Shown in pieces: positions 57,534-64,000 of a DNA stretch of 64,000 nt (the first letter of the stretch is position 1; the number at the start of each line of letters is the position of its first letter). The notes below the pieces were generated by a model that had not been told where the DNA came from, searched no databases, and saw only the letters and a program-made list of their open reading frames with translations. This DNA comes from CADEEN01 sp963783785 (lineage in GTDB: Bacteria; Pseudomonadota; Gammaproteobacteria; Burkholderiales; Burkholderiaceae_C): positions 86,273 to 150,272 of the forward strand of contig CAWAOQ010000008.1 of NCBI GenBank assembly GCA_963783785.1. The letters are read 5' to 3'. A program made the position numbers and the translations under genes.

Positions 57534-59412
57534 ATGCGCCGATATGCCACCGCTTCGCCGTCTGCTGCACAGTCGCCTGCCATGACCGCCGGCGCGGCGC
57601 CGTTGCCCAACCCCGGTCTGTCGACGCTGCGCAAGCTGCTGCCGTACGTCTGGCAGTGGCGCTGGCGGGTGGCGGTCGCGCTCGCCTGCCTGGTGGCGGC
57701 CAAGCTGGCCAACGTCGGCGTGCCGCTGGTGCTGAAGTCGCTGGTCGATGCGCTCGACCTGAAGCCCGGCGATCCCCGCGCGGTGCTGGCGGTGCCGGTG
57801 GCGCTGTTGCTGGCCTACGGCGCGCTGCGGGTGTCGGTGACGCTGTTCACCGAGCTGCGCGAATTCCTGTTCTACCCGGTGGCGGCCCGCATCGCGCGCA
57901 GGGTCGCGCTCGAGACCTTCGAGCACCTGCTGTCGCTGTCGCTGCGGTTTCACCTCGAACGCCAGACCGGCGGCGTCTCGCGCGACATCGAGCGCGGCTC
58001 GCGCGCGATCCATGCGCTGCTCAACTACTTCATCTACAACATCCTGCCCACGCTGGTCGAGATCACGCTGGTGATCGTGCTGCTGGCCAGCCGCTTCGAC
58101 GGCTGGTTCGCGGTCATCACGCTGTGCGCGCTGGTGGCCTACATCGCCTACACGATCACCGTCACCGAGTGGCGCACGCATTTTCGCCGCGCCATGAACG
58201 AGCAGGACAGCAAGGCCAATACGCGCGCCGTCGACGCGCTGATCAACTACGAGACGGTCAAGTACTTCGGCAACGAGCGCTTCGAGCAGGCTCGCTACGA
58301 CGAGAACCTGCGGCACCTGGAGAAGGCCTCGATCAAGTCGCAGAGCTCGCTGTCGCTGCTCAATCTCGGCCAGAGCCTGATCATCGCGGTGACCGTCACG
58401 CTGCTGGTGTGGCGGGCCACGCTGGGCGTCGTCGAGGGCAGCCTGACGCTCGGCGACCTGGTGCTGGTCAATGCACTGATGATCCAGCTCTACATCCCGC
58501 TCAACTTCCTGGGCGTGATCTACCGCGAGATCAAGCAATCGACGGTCGACATGGAGAAGATGTTCGCGCTGCTGTCGACGCACCGCGAGATCGCCGATGC
58601 GCCGGATGCCAAGCCGCTCGTGGTGCGCGAGGGCACGGTGCGCTTCGAGCGGGTGCACTTTGCCTACGATCCGGCACGCGCGATCCTCGACGACGTGAGC
58701 TTCGAGATCCCCGCCGGCAAGACGGTGGCGGTGGTCGGTGCGTCGGGCGCCGGCAAGTCGACGCTGGCGCGACTGCTGTACCGCTTCTACGATATCGACC
58801 CCAGCGGCGGCGGCGCGATCACGATCGACGGCCAGGACATCCGCAGCGTCACGCAGGCCAGCCTGCGCGCGGCCATCGGCATCGTGCCGCAGGACACGGT
58901 GCTGTTCAACGACACCGTCGAATACAACATCGCCTATGGCCGCCCCGGCGCCAGCCGTGCCGAAGTCGAGGGCGCGACGCGCTCGGCCCACATCCACGAT
59001 TTCATCGCGGCCGCGCCGAAGGGCTACGACACGATGGTCGGCGAGCGCGGCCTGAAGCTGTCGGGCGGCGAGAAGCAGCGCGTGGCGATCGCGCGCACGC
59101 TGCTGAAGAACCCGCCGATCCTGATCTTCGACGAAGCCACCTCGGCCCTCGATTCGGCCAACGAGCGCGCGATCCAGGCCGAGCTGAAGAGCGTTGCGCA
59201 GGGCAAGACGGCGCTGGTGATCGCGCACCGCCTGTCGACCGTGGTCGACGCCCACCGCATCGTCGTGATGGACCAGCGGCCGGGTGGTCGAGCAGGGATC
59301 GCATGCCGAGCTGCTCGCGCGCGGCGGGCGCTATGCCCGGATGTGGCAATTGCAGCAGTCGAGCGCCGGCCACGGCGAACCAGCGGTGAGCGATGGACAC
59401 CAAGTGGCTTGA
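57534..59412 (+). CDS. ATM1/ABCB7-type ABC exporter (fused permease-ATPase), frameshifted near its end
   Basis: About 625-residue half-transporter: six membrane helices (about residues 40-330) fused to an ATPase. MRRYATASPS begins at ATG 57534; ATG 57582 (MTAGAAPLPN) is an alternative. Motifs: Walker A VVGASGAGKST, Q-loop VPQDTVLFNDT, signature LSGGEKQRVAIAR, Walker B ILIFDEATSALD, His loop VIAHRLSTV. The long conserved N-terminal region (ELREFLFYPVAARIARRVAL) resembles the mitochondrial Atm1/heavy-metal class that exports glutathione-linked metal or sulfur. One extra C near 59278 breaks the end; restored it ends QVA at 59412, overlapping lysR. Confidence 0.87.
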
Positions 59413-60314
59413 GGATTTCGTCAGCCTGGCCGAGACGCGCAGCTTTTCTCGCTCGGCGCAACTGCGGCATGTCACCCAGCCTGCGTTCTCGCGCCGCATC
59501 CAGGCGCTGGAAGCCTGGGCCGGCGTCGACCTGGTCGACCGCTCGATCTACCCGACCCGCCTGACGCCAGCCGGCGAATCCTTCCACGCCCAGGCGCTCG
59601 AGATCCTCGGCGCCCTGCAGACCACGCGCAACCTGATGCGCAGCCATCAGGCCGGCGACAGCGACATGATCGACTTCGCGGTGCCGCACACGCTGGCATT
59701 CGCGTTCTTCCCGCAATGGCTGATGACCCTCAAGCGCGGTTTCCCCGCGCTGAAGAGCCGGCTGACCGCGCTCAACGTGCACGATGCGGTGCTGCGGCTG
59801 ACCGAGGGCCACTGCGACCTGCTGATCGCCTACCACCACGCTTCGCAGCCGCTGCAGCTGGCGCCCGAGCGCTACGAGATGCTGAGCCTGGGCGAGGAGA
59901 CGCTGGCGCCGTATTCACGGCCGACAGCGAGGGCCGGCCGCTGTTCCGCCTGCCCGGCAGCGCCCGGCGTGCCGCTGCCGTTCCTGAGCTATGCCGCGGG
60001 GGCCTACATGGCCCGGCTGGTCGAGCAGATCGTCAAGCAAGCCCCGCAGCCGCCGCAGCTCGACACGGTCTACGAGACCGACATGGCCGAGAGCCTGAAG
60101 GCGATGGCGCTCGAAGGTCACGGCCTGGCCTTTCTGCCGGCCAGTTCGGTGCGCAAGGACCTGCGCGCACGCCGGTTGGTCAGCGCCGGCGACGGCGGCG
60201 GCTGGGAACTGACGATGGAAGTGCGGATCTACCGCGAGCGCCCGGCGGTCGCCCGCGTCGTCAGGCCGATGGCGGCGGCGCTGTGGGAGCATTTGCGCGA
60301 CGACAACGGGTTAA
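59393..60314 (+). CDS. LysR-family transcriptional regulator, frameshifted three times
   Basis: About 306 residues. The N-terminal winged helix-turn-helix is clear (MDTKWLEDFVSLAETRSFSR, RHVTQPAFSRRIQALE), and the C-terminal co-inducer domain has DFAVPHTLAFAFFPQWL and ALEGHGLAFLPASSVRKDLR. A missing base near 59918 and an extra base near 59967 leave a short wrong-frame stretch (true reading TADSEGRPLFRLPGSAR). One extra T at 60311-60312 removes the natural stop after RDDNG; corrected it ends at TAA 60312-60314, while as sequenced it runs on about 440 bases. It precedes gltI and may regulate it. Confidence 0.83.
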
Positions 60315-60446
60315 CCCGCGGTGCCGATGCACGCGTGGCATGGGCGGCCGCCCAAACGGCATTGGCACCTGCACGCAGGTTGGGCGACCATGCGGTCACG
60401 GCGCCTGGCTGCGGTTGTTACGGACGCGCTCGGTCAGCAGTCTTCC

Positions 60447-60452
60447 TACAAT
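60447..60452 (+). promoter_or_regulatory. putative -10 element of gltI
   Basis: TACAAT lies 46 bases before the gltI start in the 183-base gap after lysR, an AT-richer stretch than its surroundings. No convincing -35 is found 16-18 bases upstream, so an activator (perhaps the LysR protein) may be needed. AGGAG at 60484-60488 is the ribosome-binding site of gltI. Confidence 0.3.
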
Positions 60453-60497
60453 TCACGTTTCATCGGTTTCCCAACTTTCCTGCAGGAGTTTTCTCGT

Positions 60498-61398
60498 ATG
60501 AAGAAGTCATTCATTGCCGTTGCGGCCTTGCTGGCTGTCGGTGTCGTGCACGCCCAGGCCACGGACACGCTGAAGAAGATCAAGGACAGTGGTTCGGTCA
60601 CGATGGGCGTGCGCGAGTCCTCGGGCGCCCTGAGCTACACCCTGGGCGACGGCAAGTACGCCGGCTTCCACGTCGAGGTCTGCCAGCGCGTTCTGGGCGA
60701 CATCCAGAAGTCGCTCGGCCTGCCCAAGCTGGACATCAAGTACCAGGCCGGTGACTTCGCAGAACCGCATCCCGCTGGTGCAGAACGGCACCGTCGACAT
60801 CGAGTGCGGCTCCACCACCAACAACGCCACGCGCCAGAAGGACGTGGCCTTCGCCGTGACCACCTACGTCGAGGAAGTGCGCATCGCCGTCAAGGCCAAC
60901 TCGGGCATCACCTCGATCGCCCAGCTGAAGGCAAGAACGTCGCCACCACCACCGGCACCACCTCGGTGCAATTGCTGCGCAAGCACGAGCGCGCCAACGG
61001 CATCGACTTCAAGGAGGTCTTCGGCAAGGACCACGCCGACAGCTTCCTGCTGCTGGATTCGGGCCGCGCCGACGCCTTCGTGATGGACGGCCAGATCCTG
61101 GCCGGCAACATCGCCCAGTGCGAAGAACCCGGCCGACTTCAAGATCGTCGGCGAGGTGCTGTCGGTGGAGCCGATCGCCATCATGATGCGCAAGGACGAC
61201 CCGGCCTTCAAGAAGGCGGTCGACGACAGCATCAAGGCGATGATCGCGAGCGGCGACCTGGCCAAGGTCTACGACAAGTGGTTCATGCAGCCGATCGCGC
61301 CGAGCAACACCAAGGTCGGCCTGCCGGCCAGCGATGCCACCAAGGCGGCCTGGGCCAGCCCGAACGACAAGCCCGTCGAGGAGTACCTGAAGAAGTAG
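60498..61398 (+). CDS. gltI: glutamate/aspartate ABC transporter substrate-binding protein, frameshifted three times
   Basis: About 299-residue periplasmic binding protein. The signal peptide is MKKSFIAVAALLAVGVVHA with cleavage before QATDT; no lipobox. Family features: SGSVTMGVRESSGALSYTLG, YAGFHVEVCQRVLGDIQK, SQNRIPLVQNGTVDIECGST and LLLDSGRADAFVMDGQILAG, all matching GltI. Breaks: extra G near 60751 (GCC, G, GTG ACT), missing G near 60930 (AAG GGC AAG reads AAGGCAAG), extra C near 61132 (GAA, C, CCG GCC). GltJKL follow, so this is the complete glutamate/aspartate transporter. Confidence 0.9.
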
Positions 61399-61413
61399 CC
61401 GACCAGCCCCCAG

Positions 61414-61446
61414 GCAAGCCCTGAGGCCGGTTGGCGCAGGGCTTGC
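61414..61446 (+). terminator. hairpin 1 between gltI and gltJ
   Basis: Perfect 10-base stem GCAAGCCCTG / CAGGGCTTGC with a 13-base loop starts 16 bases after the gltI stop. It could protect the gltI 3' end or slow transcription into the permease genes, so that binding protein is made in excess. Confidence 0.55.
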
Positions 61447-61459
61447 TTATGCTGCGACA

Positions 61460-61499
61460 GCGCGGCGCCGGATCCTCCGCGCCGCGCTTTCTTCTTCTT
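61460..61499 (+). terminator. terminator-like hairpin 2 between gltI and gltJ
   Basis: Stem GCGCGGCG (61460-61467) / CGCCGCGC (61480-61487), extended inward by CGGA/TCCG with one bulged base, is followed by the pyrimidine tract CTTTCTTCTTCTT. This is the most terminator-like structure in the window. Located before gltJ it would partly end transcription, giving more gltI than gltJKL mRNA. Confidence 0.6.
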
Positions 61500-61534
61500 G
61501 GGCCGGCCCGCAGACAACAACACGAGGGGGCACG

Positions 61535-62242
61535 ATGACGTGGGACTGGCAGGTATTCCTGCAGGACACCGGTGGCGGGGAGACCTACCTCCACTGGATG
61601 ATGAGCGCCTGGGGCTGGACGCTGTCGGTCGCGGCGTGCGCGCTGGTGGTGGCGCTGTCGGTCGGCTCGTTGATGGGAATCCTGCGCACCACGCCGAACA
61701 AGTGGCTGGTGGCGCTCGGCAATGCCTGGACCGAGCTGTTCCGCAATATCCCGTTGCTGGTGCAGATCTTTCTCTGGTACCACGTCATCCCGTCGATGTT
61801 CCTGGTGCTGCGCGGCGTGCCGAGCTTCGTGCTGGTGGTGTTCGCGCTGGGCTTCTTCACGTCGGCGCGCATTTCCGAGCAGGTCAAGGCCGGCATCCAG
61901 TGCCTTGCCCACGCGGCCAGCGCTACGCCGGCCTGGCGATGGGCCTGACGCTGCCGCAGACCTACCGCTACGTGCTGCTGCCGATGGCGTTTCGCATCGT
62001 CATTCCCGCCGCTGACCAGCGAGTCGATGAACATCATCAAGAACTCGTCGGTGGCGTTCGCGGTCAGCATCGCCGAGCTGACGATGTTCGCGATGCAGGC
62101 GCAGGAGGAGACCTCGCGCGGCATCGAGATCTACCTGGCCGTGACCGGCCTGTATTTCATCTCGGCCTTCGCCGTCAACCGCGTGGCCATGTTCATCGAG
62201 CACCGCGTGCAGGTGCCCGGGATGATCGGGGGCGGGAAATGA
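61535..62242 (+). CDS. gltJ: glutamate/aspartate ABC transporter permease GltJ, frameshifted twice
   Basis: About 235-residue HisM-type permease with five membrane helices. WTELFRNIPLLVQIFLWYHV and FFTSARISEQVKAGIQ then RGQRYAGLAMGLTLPQTYRY (EAA loop) and SMNIIKNSSVAFAVSIAELT match GltJ. The breaks are near 61903-61912 (one base missing before CGCGGCCAG) and near 62012 (one extra C in ATTCCCGCC); they cancel. GAGGGGG precedes ATG 61535. Its stop overlaps the gltK start in ATGA. Confidence 0.88.
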
Positions 62243-62910
62243 ACCTGAACCTCGACTTCGGCTTCCTCAACTGGGGCGTCATCTCCAGCTTCGTTGCCAA
62301 GGGCTTCATCTTCTCGGTGCAGCTGACGCTGGTCGCGATGATCGGCGGCATCGCGCTCGGCACCGTGCTGGCGCTGATGCGCCTGTCGGGCAAGAAGTGG
62401 CTGGTGGTGCCGGCCGCGTTCTACGTCAACACGCTGCGCTCGATTCCGCTGGTGATGGTGATCCTGTGGTTCTTCCTGTTGATCCCGCTGCTGATCGGGC
62501 GACCGATGGGTGCCGAGCTGTCGGCGATCATCACCTTCACGGTGTTCGAGGCCGCGTACTACTCGGAGATCATGCGCGCCGGCATCCAGAGCGTGCCCAA
62601 GGGCCAGGTCTATGCCGGCTACGCGGTGGGCATGACCTACGGCCAGTGCATGCAGCTGATCGTGCTGCCGCAGGCCTTTCGCAACATGCTGCCGGTGCTG
62701 CTGACGCAGACGATCATCCTGTTCCAGGACACCTCGCTGGTCTACGCCATCGGCGCCTACGACCTGCTCAAGGGCTTCGAGGTCGCCGGCAAGAACTTCA
62801 ACCGCCCGGTCGAGACCTACCTGGTCGCGGCCGTCGTCTACTTCGTCATCTGTTTTTCGCTGTCGATGCTCGTGCGCCGGCTGCAGCAGAAGATCCAAAT
62901 CATCCGTTGA
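62239..62910 (+). CDS. gltK: glutamate/aspartate ABC transporter permease GltK
   Basis: 223-residue second permease of the transporter, intact in this sequence. Five helices; YVNTLRSIPLVMVILWFFLL, AAYYSEIMRAGIQSVPKGQ with EAA loop in YAVGMTYGQCMQLIVLPQAF, and ILFQDTSLVYAIGAYDLLKG are typical. It pairs with GltJ in a heterodimer that binds two GltL copies. GltL starts 10 bases after its stop. Confidence 0.94.
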   Translation: MNLNLDFGFLNWGVISSFVAKGFIFSVQLTLVAMIGGIALGTVLALMRLSGKKWLVVPAAFYVNTLRSIPLVMVILWFFLLIPLLIGRPMGAELSAIITFTVFEAAYYSEIMRAGIQSVPKGQVYAGYAVGMTYGQCMQLIVLPQAFRNMLPVLLTQTIILFQDTSLVYAIGAYDLLKGFEVAGKNFNRPVETYLVAAVVYFVICFSLSMLVRRLQQKIQIIR

Positions 62911-62920
62911 GGAGCTTGCG

Positions 62921-63654
<734 letters not shown>

Positions 63655-63656
<2 letters not shown>

Positions 63657-63674
63657 GGCGGCCGCAGCCGCCTC
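63655..63674. terminator. hairpin between convergent gltL and outer-membrane protein genes
   Basis: Perfect 8-base stem GAGGCGGC (63655-63662) / GCCGCCTC (63667-63674) with a CGCA loop overlaps the gltL stop and lies 18 bases from the convergent gene's stop. No T-tract on either strand, but symmetry suits a bidirectional terminator. Confidence 0.5.
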
Positions 63675-63692
63675 GGCGGCTTGCCGCCCGGC

Positions 63693-64000
63693 TCAGAAAC
63701 TGCCGGTCAGGTAGGCCTGCAGGCCCGAGTAGTCCAGCTTGAGACTGCCGTTGAAGTCGTTCTTGTCGACATCGACCTTCGTGGCGAACCGGTTGTAACC
63801 CAGCCCGACGCCGTAATTGCGGTGGAACATCCACGTCGCACCCAGCCGCAGGTCGGACCAATTGCCGTCGTAGGCGCCGACCTTCACTCTGAAGACTTGA
63901 GCCTGGGCGTCGACGTACCAGTCCGGCGCCACCACCCAGCCGGCGCGCAGGCCGATCACCGGCAGCGGTGCGGGCAGCGAACTCACCTTGGTCGATGCCT
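63693..64000 (-). CDS. outer-membrane beta-barrel protein (C-terminal part)
   Basis: The C-terminal 100 or so residues of a beta-barrel protein; the start lies beyond the window. Alternating aromatic/hydrophobic strands are visible: GLRAGWVVAPDWYVDAQAQV, SDLRLGATWMFHRNYGVGLG and LDYSGLQAYLTGSF. It ends in Phe, the usual C-terminal signal for BAM-dependent insertion. It resembles small OmpW/OmpA-type barrels, but this short piece cannot settle the family. Confidence 0.7.
   Translation of the reverse strand, partial: ASTKVSSLPAPLPVIGLRAGWVVAPDWYVDAQAQVFRVKVGAYDGNWSDLRLGATWMFHRNYGVGLGYNRFATKVDVDKNDFNGSLKLDYSGLQAYLTGSF

Noticed and set aside
59393..60754. LysR regulator of 453 residues as the frame is written
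   Set aside because: The last 150 residues overlap gltI in a different frame and do not resemble the family; removing one T restores a stop at the expected length.

Overview
This 64 kb stretch is a piece of chromosome from a very GC-rich betaproteobacterium, most likely a Burkholderiales member near the Rubrivivax/Leptothrix/Ideonella group. The evidence is the gene order (rsfS-rlmH-maf-rng; mutS, pyrG, kdsA, eno and ftsB together; bpt next to aat), the protein sequences, and the strong G/C third-position bias. It is mostly conserved chromosomal backbone plus catabolic and transport operons. I saw no tRNA, rRNA, CRISPR array, transposase, integrase or phage gene.

Layout. 1-4.25 kb (+): RsfS with a histone-like tail, RlmH, Maf, RNase G and a fumarylacetoacetate-hydrolase-fold enzyme. 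4.3-9.9 kb (-): one tight operon of an anchored trypsin-like protease, MoxR ATPase, DUF58, VWA protein and the two N-end-rule aminoacyl transferases Aat and Bpt. 9.9-13.8 kb (+): a coupled chain of TatD, a DNA-deoxyinosine-glycosylase-like protein, a spermidine-synthase-like protein and a GspE/PilB ATPase. 13.9-22.2 kb (+): TctB/TctA transporter, PobA, an MFS exporter with an extra C-terminal domain, a gamma-glutamyltransferase, an EamA permease and an SDR. 22.2-25.5 kb (-): an unknown conserved protein, a polar amino-acid ABC permease and binding protein, and DUF455. 25.5-27.0 kb (+): gamma-carbonic anhydrase and Hsp33. 27.0-37.2 kb (-): NadR-like kinase, PnuC, FtsB, enolase, DUF1330, KdsA, PyrG, a hydrolase, a proteasome-type protease and MutS. 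37.4-44.3 kb (-): a seven-gene MCE/Mla-type lipid-transport operon headed by suhB. 44.5-46.0 kb (+): TrmJ and CysE. 46.1-47.7 kb (-): an HNH nuclease and PanE. 47.9-55.6 kb (+): a TetR regulator with a palindromic operator and a beta-oxidation operon. 55.7-57.5 kb (-): VOC, GST and thioesterase. 57.5-63.7 kb (+): an ATM1-type ABC exporter, a LysR regulator and the glutamate/aspartate transporter gltIJKL. A partial outer-membrane barrel gene (-) closes the window.

The least ordinary biology is the MCE operon. It encodes two different permeases, two different MCE proteins, one ATPase and two lipoproteins, one of a family I do not recognise. This looks like a hetero-permease lipid-transport system rather than the usual Mla set.

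Sequence quality must be kept in mind. About 30 single-base reading-frame breaks run through otherwise well-preserved genes. About 26 are one extra base, no motif is shared, and they cluster at 37.9-43.3 kb and 59.2-63.6 kb. Gene lengths modulo 3 agree with this base-by-base reading. I treat these genes as probably intact in the organism and the breaks as probable assembly or sequencing insertions. All coordinates given for such genes run from natural start to natural stop across the breaks.
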